Shown piece after piece: positions 16,876 through 24,114 of a DNA stretch of 53,339 bases. The translations under genes were made by a program, and so were the position numbers. Location of the stretch: positions 1 to 53,339 of the forward strand of contig JAFSXU010000046.1 of the NCBI GenBank assembly GCA_017443895.1. The letters run 5' to 3'. How positions within the stretch are numbered: position 1 is the first letter of the stretch; each line of letters opens with the position of its first letter. Below the pieces are notes generated by a model. It saw only the letters and a program-made list of their open reading frames with translations. It made no database searches and had not been told where the DNA came from. Origin of the DNA: Clostridia bacterium. Lineage in GTDB: Bacteria > Bacillota > Clostridia > UBA1381.

Positions 16876-17010
16876 CTATTCCTTTTGTTCGGTAACCATT
16901 TCGGTTTGTTCGGTATTATCGACAGAGTGTGTCATAATATTTACTATCAATAACGGTACAAACAATATCACAATAAGAGTTATCAAAAGCGCAAAACAAA
17001 TTTTTTTCAA
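16876..17010 (-). CDS. Small single-span membrane protein (44 residues), TTG start
   Basis: A short reading frame beginning TTG-AAA-AAA-ATT. It encodes a Lys-Lys N-terminus, one hydrophobic segment (about 4-26, FALLITLIVILFVPLLIV) and a polar acidic tail ending TEQTEMVTEQKE. AGAGAGGT lies 8-9 bases upstream of the TTG, inside the loop of a hairpin with 9-bp arms. The charge pattern, membrane segment and good Shine-Dalgarno support a real gene despite its size. No function can be named; it could also be read as a short signal-peptide-like protein. Confidence 0.55.
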   Translation of the reverse strand: MKKICFALLITLIVILFVPLLIVNIMTHSVDNTEQTEMVTEQKE

Positions 17011-17038
17011 TGCATATCACCTCTCTAATTGATATGCA
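17011..17038 (-). promoter_or_regulatory. Hairpin enclosing the ribosome binding site of the 44-residue gene
   Basis: Perfect 9-bp arms TGCATATCA and TGATATGCA enclose a 10-base loop that, on the transcript, contains AGAGAGG; the TTG start follows the second arm directly. The structure would expose the Shine-Dalgarno in a loop while holding the start next to a stem. A second stem (GAGACTG/CAGTCTC, 17064-17089) lies further upstream on the same transcript. Confidence 0.6.
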
Positions 17039-17233
17039 AAAAAATCTTCCTATATACAACAAAGAGACTGCCCATGTCCTGACAGTCTCAATGTCCTTGT
17101 ATAATTCCCTTTTATCCCTAATACGATTATACAATTAGATATTACATTAAATCTTTTAATAAATCAATACACTGAGCAAAGGTGTAAAAAAAATGTAAGC
17201 GTTTATGTACTGCGCTGTAACTGTTCTGAAAAA

Positions 17234-17521
17234 CTAAAAAGTAAAATAATCCGAAAACAGCACCAGTAAAAGCGCAATTAAAAGTACCGTATCATCGCAA
17301 TCGTCTATTAAAAGCGCCAAAACCACGATACCCAAAATTATATCGTCGGTCTGTAAATTTGAAAGGATGCCGTCGCGCTTTGGCGCACATTTTTGCGGTG
17401 TCTGCGGTTTTATATCCGTCTCCTTCTTTTTCTCCGCAGGCTTTTGCTTTGGCTTTGGAGGCGGTATGTTTGTATAGCGCACAGGCTCGGGCATATTATT
17501 TACACTGTAACTTCGATACAT
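17234..17521 (-). CDS. Small protein with proline/lysine-rich N-half and hydrophobic C-terminus
   Basis: A 95-residue protein that I do not recognise by name. The N-terminal half is rich in Pro and Lys (PPPKPKQKPAEKKK). The C-terminal third (about 55-95) is very hydrophobic, broken by an acidic turn, LLIDDCDDTVLLIALLLV, suggesting a membrane hairpin or one long segment. AAGGGGG precedes the ATG. It is the last of three small minus-strand genes (18156, 17906, 17521), spaced by 20 bp and then about 105 bp, the wider gap holding a palindromic repeat. Proteins of this type are seen in Clostridia near spore or envelope genes, but that is a recollection, not evidence from this window. Confidence 0.75.
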   Translation of the reverse strand: MYRSYSVNNMPEPVRYTNIPPPKPKQKPAEKKKETDIKPQTPQKCAPKRDGILSNLQTDDIILGIVVLALLIDDCDDTVLLIALLLVLFSDYFTF

Positions 17522-17539
17522 CTATATTCCCCCTTTATA

Positions 17540-17613
17540 CTAATGCAGTCAATCTAACGCATATTTGCCAAAACCCGACTGACGGGTTTTGCCGGTCTAA
17601 ATTGATAACACTG
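17540..17613. repeat. Small palindromic intergenic element, copy 4
   Basis: The core is a hairpin, CAAAACCCG-ACTGA-CGGGTTTTG. Outer inverted ends are CTAATGCAGTCAATCTAAC and the complement of CAGTGTTATCAATTTAGAC. The same kind of ends frame the element at 6734-6826, but the core is different, so ends and core appear to evolve separately. Confidence 0.6.
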
Positions 17614-17627
17614 CCCTTATTTAGCCA

Positions 17628-17906
17628 TTATTTATTTTTAAGGAGCATTGCCACCTTTGAAACATTTAAAAGCCGTATGGCGCTGTCAATGGATTTTTTT
17701 CGGTTTTCACGCATATACGGCTTTAAGGACTCTAAAAGCCGTGCGCGGTTATCGTTATTGCTGTTTGACAGGACGCTTGCAAGATGTGCAAGCTCGCCCA
17801 TATCCATTGCGCCCCCTCCGCCGCCACCGCCCGACAATGAGCCGATAACGCTTTTTATTTTATCCTCTGCATCATCACCCAAAAGCTCTTTTAATGTATC
17901 TTGCAT
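17628..17906 (-). CDS. Small glycine-rich protein, conserved C-terminal LKPYM/RKK motif
   Basis: A 92-residue protein of unknown function. An N-terminal acidic helix (MQDTLKELLGDDAEDKIKSVIGS) is followed by a run of seven glycines. After the linker come NDNRARLLESLKPYMRENRKKSIDSAIRLLNVSKVAML, an amphipathic, basic C-terminal half. GGGGGTG lies upstream of the ATG. It is 19 bp from the preceding 76-residue gene, so the two are likely co-transcribed. No signal peptide or membrane segment is seen. Confidence 0.75.
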   Translation of the reverse strand: MQDTLKELLGDDAEDKIKSVIGSLSGGGGGGGAMDMGELAHLASVLSNSNNDNRARLLESLKPYMRENRKKSIDSAIRLLNVSKVAMLLKNK

Positions 17907-17925
17907 ACCTACACCCCCATAAATT

Positions 17926-18156
17926 TTATTTTAGTCTGCTTATTATATTTGCCAAGTCCTTTGCCGAGAGCCTTGACAGCGCATCTTTAACAGTCCTTTG
18001 ATCCATATTTGAGAGCTTCTTAAGAAGCTGTGCCTTATCGTAATCGCTTATGCTGTTTTTAAGGCGCATACCGTCCTTGGAGTTTAGAAATTGGTTTATT
18101 TGCCGTATCTGATTTTTGTCAAACTGCTCCAGCATTTGCTTTAATTTGTTGTCCAT
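17926..18156 (-). CDS. Small helical protein of unknown function (76 residues)
   Basis: A 76-residue, charged, helix-rich protein beginning MDNKLKQMLEQFDKNQIRQINQFL, without membrane segments or Cys. It looks like a small all-helical domain that could bind a partner rather than an enzyme. AAAGGAAG precedes the ATG. It is the first of the three-gene small-protein group. I cannot assign a family. Confidence 0.75.
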   Translation of the reverse strand: MDNKLKQMLEQFDKNQIRQINQFLNSKDGMRLKNSISDYDKAQLLKKLSNMDQRTVKDALSRLSAKDLANIISRLK

Positions 18157-18235
18157 ACAATTTACTTCCTTTCACACAATATAATCATTATTCCCTTATA
18201 TCTATTTATATGCCAAGAATAAAAAAAGGAGTATG

Positions 18236-18285
18236 TACCAAAAAAAGAGCCTCTGCATAAAATACAGACAGCTCCTCTTTGTTCG
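18236..18285 (-). terminator. Rho-independent terminator after the polymer locus
   Basis: On the minus strand a GC-containing hairpin (AAGAGGAGC...TCTG with CAGA..GGCTCTT) is followed by seven T. It lies after the inverted-repeat element that ends the 18490-26421 gene series and before the 76-residue gene, so it should separate the two units. Confidence 0.6.
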
Positions 18286-18297
18286 TAGATAATATTA

Positions 18298-18466
18298 TAA
18301 ATTTTGGTTTAGCGTACCAATTAATTTATGGTTAATGGGTATGGTCGTAGGGGCAGGTCTCCGTGCCTGCCCGTATCCCCGACAACGCATGTTGGGAACG
18401 GGAGGGCATGGAAACCCTCCCCTACAATTTGTGATACCCATTTACGCATATAAACCAAAATTTAAC
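18298..18466. repeat. Inverted-repeat element (TAAATTTTGGTTTA family), copy 2, inverted
   Basis: 169 bp, with perfect TAAATTTTGGTTTA / TAAACCAAAATTTA ends. It carries the same two hairpins as copy 1 but in the opposite order and orientation (GGCAGG/CCTGCC first, then GGAGGG/CCCTCC). It lies between the DUF4330-like gene and the terminator. Confidence 0.88.
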
Positions 18467-18489
18467 ACCGTCAATTCTTTTTATTCGGA

Positions 18490-18981
18490 CTATTCCAAAA
18501 CCTCAACGCTTACTATAGTTCCCGATGTTTTAATATATTTGGTGTACAAATCAACCGTTCTGCCGACGGATAATTCCGTGGCATCTTCTAAGATATAGTT
18601 CTCATCAGACTCTTTGCCGTGTGCGTCGATTGTCACATAGCAGGTCCGGCGCTCAGGGTATGCTGCATAGGTTACAACACCGTCTGCCGTGGTTGACTCA
18701 ACCGTTGCAGGCTCGGATACAACATCTACAACCTCGCCCATATTCTTCTCGCTTTTTTTATCCGTCAATGCGCCCTTTTTCTCCAGAGCGGCAACGGAGC
18801 AATCCCGTATCTTCTCAACCTTCATAACATATCTGAAATTCTTTTCGGACTCAACCGCACCTGTTATTTTGTTTCCGTACCTTACGCAAAGCCCTGCAAT
18901 TACGGCAAGAATTACACAAACTATCGCAATATCAATAACGCTTACCTTGCCAAACAGCTTACCTTTTTCATCTATAATCAT
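18490..18981 (-). CDS. DUF4330-like membrane-anchored protein (second copy)
   Basis: A 163-residue protein starting MIIDEKGKLFGKVSVIDI, followed by one membrane segment (AIVCVILAVIAGLCVRY) and an outward-facing domain of about 125 residues. The opening IDEKGKLFGK-(I/V)-DI with the single span is the hallmark of DUF4330 proteins, which have no known biochemical function. The start was set at ATG 18981 because AAAGGA lies upstream and the family begins here; earlier in-frame starts would add unrelated residues. It is last in the polymer locus, about 135 bp after a related gene. Confidence 0.8.
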   Translation of the reverse strand: MIIDEKGKLFGKVSVIDIAIVCVILAVIAGLCVRYGNKITGAVESEKNFRYVMKVEKIRDCSVAALEKKGALTDKKSEKNMGEVVDVVSEPATVESTTADGVVTYAAYPERRTCYVTIDAHGKESDENYILEDATELSVGRTVDLYTKYIKTSGTIVSVEVLE

Positions 18982-19116
18982 ATTTAGAACCATTCCTTTC
19001 TTTCCGCTTAAGGTGCAAACCAAATATTTCAAAATGCTTAGCATTTTGCACCTTACTTATTCACTCTTCACTATTACCTATTCACTGTCTCAATTTATTG
19101 AGACCATGCTTCCTCC

Positions 19117-19578
19117 TTAGTCGTTAAGCTCAATCGCATAGCCCATTGCGGCATAGCCCTTACCCCGTACGGGAGTTTCGGCGCCGACCTTTAAAACTGT
19201 GCTTCCTACAGTTACGGCGGTATCTGAAATATTTGCCTGTACGCTTACAGTTACCTCTATATCGCATTTATTGTCAATTTCCTGCTTTACATACTCGCCC
19301 TTGATACTGTCAAACGCTATCTTCTCGGCAGGTCTTACAACTACATCCTTTACAACTCCGCCGTCTTTTTCGGTAAGGCTTAATGTCACCTCGTCGCCAA
19401 CCTTAATCGCCTCGCCAAGCTGTGGCTCGGCGCTTGAGATAAGGACTTTGCAGTCAACCGCATCGCCCGTTGTTTTATTCATAAACCTTGGTGCAAGCTT
19501 CATTGCACCAACAACCAATACCAATACTGCCACTAAAATTATAACGGCATCTACTGCTGTGAATTTTGATTTTTTCAT
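19117..19578 (-). CDS. DUF4330-like membrane-anchored protein (first copy)
   Basis: A 153-residue protein with the N-terminal pattern KFTAVDAVIILVAVLVLVVG, one membrane segment, and an outer domain of about 120 residues containing ISSAEPQLGEAIKVGDEVTLSLTEKDGG. Its layout mirrors the following gene, so the two probably arose by duplication and may form a pair. Its ATG overlaps the glycosyltransferase stop by one base (TAATG), and the GGAGG that serves it lies within the end of that gene, which suggests coupled translation. A role in polymer assembly is inferred from this coupling only. Confidence 0.78.
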   Translation of the reverse strand: MKKSKFTAVDAVIILVAVLVLVVGAMKLAPRFMNKTTGDAVDCKVLISSAEPQLGEAIKVGDEVTLSLTEKDGGVVKDVVVRPAEKIAFDSIKGEYVKQEIDNKCDIEVTVSVQANISDTAVTVGSTVLKVGAETPVRGKGYAAMGYAIELND

Positions 19579-20693
19579 TATATTAAACCTCCCATTACAT
19601 CATCATATAAATCCTGTGTATTCTCAGTCATTGCCTTTGCGGTGAAGGTGGTTTTAAATACCTCCCTTGCCCCACGGCTTAAAGTTTGATAAACATCATC
19701 GTCACTTAATACCTTTAAAAGTTTTTCAGACAATGCCTTGGCATTTTTCTGCGGAAATATAAATCCGTTTACGCCGTCCTTTATAACGCCCGGGTTGCCC
19801 CCGAAATCAGACACCACCGCAGGTATACCGATACTCATACCCTCCAACAGCGCAAGGCTTGTTGCCTCCGTTCCGTATGAAGCATTTACCTGGACATTGG
19901 TTATTGACATCAGCTTATCAACATCTTTTATAAAGCCTGTAAAGATTATATCCTTATCCCTTTTAAGGGCTTTTACAAACTTTTTAAGCTCGCCCTCATA
20001 CGAGCCTGTACCGGCGATAAAGAACTTTGCATTTACTCCCTTTTTAAGTACGGTATCCGCAGCCTCGATAAAATACTTATGACCTTTTATATCCTCAAGC
20101 CTTGCGACAATTGATACCACCTTTTCATCGATTATACCAAACCGCTTTCTTATATCGTCTTTTTCGCTCTCACTAACCTCTTTTAGGCCGTCAACTCCGT
20201 TTAGGATAACGCGGATTTTTTTCGGGTTAATCCCCGTATCTGTAAGGTTATCCTTTGCCGCCTCTGCAACGGCGATTATTCCGTCTGCAAGAGAGTTATT
20301 TACCATACCGTTAATTACCTTGCCCACGCCCTTTGAAATTTTGGGACTTGGAGGGAATACGCTATGACGGGTATATACAACCTTTGCACCCGATAACCTG
20401 CCTGCAATTCTTGCGCTCATACTGCCGTGAGTATGGACAATATCGGGTTTTTGTGCATCAAATACCCTCTTTAGCTTCCATACCGCACCCATATCAAGCG
20501 ATTTATCAGCCATACCGTCTATTTCTGTTACCCGTATGCCCAATTTTTCTATATGCTCCTTCAAGAGGCTGTTTTTAGGCAGAACAACCGACACATCATA
20601 CCTTGTATAGTCAAAATTTTCAAGGAGGGTTATCAGGCATTTCCCCGCACCGCCGATATTGGTATCGGAGGATACTTCAATTACTTTTATCAA
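19578..20693 (-). CDS. GT4-family glycosyltransferase
   Basis: A 371-residue cytoplasmic GT-B glycosyltransferase. The N-terminal domain opens with IEVSSDTNIGGAGKCL and has DIVHTHGSMSARIAG; the C-terminal donor-binding domain shows VSIVARLEDIKGHKYFIEA, EATSLALLEGMSIGIPAVVSDFGG and GFIFP, matching the E-x7-E region of GT4 enzymes. It should move a sugar from a nucleotide donor to a lipid-linked or growing polymer. It lies 3 bp from the O-antigen-ligase-like gene upstream and is coupled to the DUF4330-like gene downstream. Confidence 0.9.
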   Translation of the reverse strand: MIKVIEVSSDTNIGGAGKCLITLLENFDYTRYDVSVVLPKNSLLKEHIEKLGIRVTEIDGMADKSLDMGAVWKLKRVFDAQKPDIVHTHGSMSARIAGRLSGAKVVYTRHSVFPPSPKISKGVGKVINGMVNNSLADGIIAVAEAAKDNLTDTGINPKKIRVILNGVDGLKEVSESEKDDIRKRFGIIDEKVVSIVARLEDIKGHKYFIEAADTVLKKGVNAKFFIAGTGSYEGELKKFVKALKRDKDIIFTGFIKDVDKLMSITNVQVNASYGTEATSLALLEGMSIGIPAVVSDFGGNPGVIKDGVNGFIFPQKNAKALSEKLLKVLSDDDVYQTLSRGAREVFKTTFTAKAMTENTQDLYDDVMGGLI

Positions 20694-20696
20694 ACC

Positions 20697-22574
20697 TTAT
20701 TTCTCCTTTCCAAGCTCAATATGCGTAAAGCTCATACCTATTGCCAAAACCATAATAAATATTGCCATAACTCTATAGTTATAGAAGGTATAGTCAAACA
20801 TACTCTGTATCAAAAATCCTGCCACGCCTGCGCCTATAGCTAAGACAAGGCTTGAATTTAAGCTCTTTTTATTATCGAGCCGATACACATCCGACATCTT
20901 CTTTAAGAATATCACCTGTGTTACCAAGAACACCAAAAGCGCCACAACGCCTGCCTCAACGGTAAGCTGTAAAAACAGGTTATGCGAATGCGGTGCGGCG
21001 ATTGCGTTATATGAGAAGAACGGATATACCTCGTTAAATGCGCTCTCGCCCATGCCTATGCCTCCGGGCCAGTAATGCTTTAACATTCCAAGCGTTCCCA
21101 TCCAGATAAACACCCTGTATGATGTAGAGGTATCGTCCATATTACCGATACTTAAAAATCTGTCAACCATTGTTTCGGGTATCACAAACGGAATAATACA
21201 CATTGCAACAGGCACAAGCGCCCATAATTTACCCTCGTAAAATGTTATAAACACCACAACCGATACCATAAAGCCTATCCAACAGCCACGCGACTGAGTA
21301 AGTACAAGGCACAGAGCAAGGACCGCAAACATTGCGCCGTATGCCCATTTTGCAAGCGTGTTTGCCTTGAATTTGAGGAAGAATGCCACGGATACAGGCA
21401 ATACCAAAAGCAGGTATTCGCCAAGAACATTGGGGTTATTCAAGGTCGAATACACACGCATTGTTGCGTCCTCAAACATTTCCTCGTCTATCCATGCATT
21501 GCTTGTATTCCAGCCAAACACATACTGTGCCACGCCGTACAAGGCAACCAACGCCCCCGATATTACAAACACCTTTAAAAGTCCGTGTAGCTGTTCTTCG
21601 CTGTTAACCGTGTTTATTATCACAAGGTAGTAGGCAAAGAACACAAAATACATTGCCCATACCGTAAGGCTTTGCACTCTTGCAAACGAGAACAGCGACG
21701 ATATAAATAATACCGTAAGTAAAAGTATAAGCCCTACACCGACAAAATCAATTCTCCATTTAAAATCCTTATCAGCCACGGATTTTATAACAAGCGAGAG
21801 CATCGTCCACATTGTAAGTCCTGCAAGCGCCATTGTCGGGACAAACGGCGCTAAAAACAGTGCAAAGAATACGCCTATAATCGGTGCATACATAACTATT
21901 GAAAGCCCGAACATTACAAACGGTACACCCAAGCCCAATATTCCAATAACTCCTGCCAAGGCTCCTGTTATAAGCCCGATAATTCCCGATATGATAAGCC
22001 TTGTAACACCATGCGTGCTATCCTCGGTATAAGCCTCAATATCCAAATTTTTAAATCCTGAACAGGATTTTAGAAAATTTACAAACACCGAGTTATTTAA
22101 AAATTTCATTATATTGAAATTTGTAAGCGCCATAACCGCACCCAAAGCAAGAGCCACAATTCCACCGATAACTATGCCGTTACCTGAAACTACCTTTATT
22201 AAAAGATAGGCAAGTCCCATGGTTAGGAGCATAATGCCGAAAAATTTGGTGTTTATGGCGATAAAGTTATTTATATATGTTTTTGCAAAGCTACATATAA
22301 AGCTGTTTTTTATATTTTCGTTTATAACTTCGCCAAGCTTTTTCTTTACAAAGTCAAGCACCGTCATAGGCAGGCAGACAATACGCACAAAAACGCTGTC
22401 CTGTGTGTACACACGCTCGTCTTTTCTCAAAAATCCAATTATTGAACTGTTTTGCCACGAGCGTGAAACAGCATTGCAAACGGCAAAGAATGCTTTGCCT
22501 ATTATGCTTTCTCCAAAAGCCGTGCAAAAGCTATGCCAAAAGGCAATAAGCCACGAAATAATCATACTTTGCAT
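20697..22574 (-). CDS. O-antigen ligase / polymerase-like membrane protein (Wzy_C type)
   Basis: A 625-residue polytopic membrane protein, about 14 segments. The C-terminal half holds the O-antigen ligase/polymerase signature: WPGGIGMGESAFNEVYP followed by APHSHNLFLQLTVEAGVVALLVF, with the conserved H-x-H-N. NNPNVLGEYLLLVLPV before it is also typical. Proteins of this family join or polymerise lipid-linked glycans on the outer face of the membrane; in Gram-positive bacteria they attach polymers or proteins to wall glycans. The first 100 residues are longer than in most members. It sits between murJ and a GT4 gene. Confidence 0.85.
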   Translation of the reverse strand: MQSMIISWLIAFWHSFCTAFGESIIGKAFFAVCNAVSRSWQNSSIIGFLRKDERVYTQDSVFVRIVCLPMTVLDFVKKKLGEVINENIKNSFICSFAKTYINNFIAINTKFFGIMLLTMGLAYLLIKVVSGNGIVIGGIVALALGAVMALTNFNIMKFLNNSVFVNFLKSCSGFKNLDIEAYTEDSTHGVTRLIISGIIGLITGALAGVIGILGLGVPFVMFGLSIVMYAPIIGVFFALFLAPFVPTMALAGLTMWTMLSLVIKSVADKDFKWRIDFVGVGLILLLTVLFISSLFSFARVQSLTVWAMYFVFFAYYLVIINTVNSEEQLHGLLKVFVISGALVALYGVAQYVFGWNTSNAWIDEEMFEDATMRVYSTLNNPNVLGEYLLLVLPVSVAFFLKFKANTLAKWAYGAMFAVLALCLVLTQSRGCWIGFMVSVVVFITFYEGKLWALVPVAMCIIPFVIPETMVDRFLSIGNMDDTSTSYRVFIWMGTLGMLKHYWPGGIGMGESAFNEVYPFFSYNAIAAPHSHNLFLQLTVEAGVVALLVFLVTQVIFLKKMSDVYRLDNKKSLNSSLVLAIGAGVAGFLIQSMFDYTFYNYRVMAIFIMVLAIGMSFTHIELGKEK

Positions 22575-22578
22575 TATA

Positions 22579-24114
22579 TCATCCTTTCTTTAACAGCATC
22601 CGTATCTCATAAACCTTTAACACCCATATAAGCACCGCATATACCGTAACACCTACCGCACCTGACACGGCGCAGACTATAATATTGCCAAACATTCCGG
22701 TAAACTTTGGGGACATGAATTTATAGAGTACATAAACCACTACGCCCATAATAATTGCACTGATAAATGTTTTTATAAGCGTATCAAGATCGGATACGCC
22801 AAACGCCTCAGGGACTTTTGCTTTTAAGCAAATCGCATTTAAAAGGGCGTTTGTAACAGAGCCGATTGCCGCCGCCAGGGCAAGTCCTTTTACGCCCAGA
22901 GTGCCAAAGAGCAAGTATGCGCATACAATATCCACAAGCATGGATATTATGGAGTTTATCATAGGTATTTTACTGTTGTGCATTGAGAAGAATGTTTTTG
23001 ACAGTACCTCGTTTATCGAGAGTCCGAACATTCCGACCGCATAGCACGACAAAGCCGATGCAACAACTGCCACATTGTCAAACTCGCCATGCTCATAAAT
23101 TATGGATGTAATCGGGGTTGATAATAAAATCATACCCGTCATAAGCGGAAATATTACAATCATCATTGCCTTTAAAGAGGTGTTTACTAATGATATTGCC
23201 TCGCTTTTATCCTCTTTTGCATTGGCGTGGGACAGCTTTGGGAACACTAAATTTGTTACCACAAACGATACAACGCCCGTTGCAATTAAATAGAGCTGGT
23301 TTGCATATTCAAGTGCGGAGTATGCGCCCTCAACAGCCGATGCAAGCCTTGAATTTACTATGGTGTAAAGAGGCTGTACCCATGTCGATATAAGCATAGG
23401 CCCTGCCAAAAGCATTACCGCTTTTATATTTTGGTCTTTAAATCTGAAATTTGGCTTATACCTGTATTTAAACCGCCTCAGCGACGGAATTTGTATCATG
23501 ACCTGCAAGCTCCACGCAACAAGCATTGTCACCGCCAAGCCTGTAACCCCGAACTTTTTGCCGAATAATATAAAATATATTATGATTGCAATATTTGAAA
23601 CAAGGCTTATAATCGCAGGAACATTATACTCGCCAAACGATTGCAAAATCCCGACAAACGAGAATGCAAAGCCTGTAAATATTATCATCGGGAACATTAT
23701 TGATGTAAGCTCTACCGCCAAGGCGTGGCGCTCCATATCATATTCGGGCGCCATAAAGCTTATCAGGGGGCTTGCAAATACTATTCCGAATATTGAAATT
23801 GCAGATGTTATTACAAATATAAGCGTAACAAACTTGTTTGCAAATTCTATTGCTTCTTCGCGCTTTTTGGTATTTAAAAGCTCTGTAAACACGGGTATAA
23901 AAGATGCCGAGATAACTCCGCCGATTACAATATCAAACAGCGTTGTCGGCAATTTTTGCGCAGTCATAAATGCGTCCGCCGCCATGCTTGTGCCAAAATA
24001 CGCCGCAATCATGGAGTTTCTTATAAGCCCCAGAACTTTAGACAGGAGCGTTGCCGCCGCCATGAATACAGCTACTATAAGCATCTTTTTACCTGTCGCT
24101 TTTTCTTCACTCAA
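22579..24114 (-). CDS. murJ: MurJ/MviN-family lipid-linked precursor flippase
   Basis: A 511-residue MOP-superfamily protein with about 14 membrane segments. SKVLGLIRNSMIAAYFGTSMAADAFMTAQKLP and the following GGVISASFIPVF are the standard MurJ opening, with the conserved Arg residues in the first cytoplasmic part. MurJ moves lipid II across the membrane. Because this copy is embedded between the CsaB fusion and an O-antigen-ligase-like gene (4-bp overlap with the former), it may instead, or also, flip the lipid-linked wall polymer. Confidence 0.93.
   Translation of the reverse strand: MSEEKATGKKMLIVAVFMAAATLLSKVLGLIRNSMIAAYFGTSMAADAFMTAQKLPTTLFDIVIGGVISASFIPVFTELLNTKKREEAIEFANKFVTLIFVITSAISIFGIVFASPLISFMAPEYDMERHALAVELTSIMFPMIIFTGFAFSFVGILQSFGEYNVPAIISLVSNIAIIIYFILFGKKFGVTGLAVTMLVAWSLQVMIQIPSLRRFKYRYKPNFRFKDQNIKAVMLLAGPMLISTWVQPLYTIVNSRLASAVEGAYSALEYANQLYLIATGVVSFVVTNLVFPKLSHANAKEDKSEAISLVNTSLKAMMIVIFPLMTGMILLSTPITSIIYEHGEFDNVAVVASALSCYAVGMFGLSINEVLSKTFFSMHNSKIPMINSIISMLVDIVCAYLLFGTLGVKGLALAAAIGSVTNALLNAICLKAKVPEAFGVSDLDTLIKTFISAIIMGVVVYVLYKFMSPKFTGMFGNIIVCAVSGAVGVTVYAVLIWVLKVYEIRMLLKKG

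Noticed and set aside
17359-17922. 187-codon plus-strand frame over the small-protein group
   Set aside because: No ribosome site, odd composition with a Pro run opposite the Gly run, and it crosses three minus-strand genes that have good start signals.
18157-18235. Possible sporulation-sigma (SigF-like) promoter upstream of the 76-residue gene (GCATA and GGGAATAAT on the minus strand)
   Set aside because: Hexamer-like parts fit but the 13-bp spacing is shorter than expected, so it was not called.
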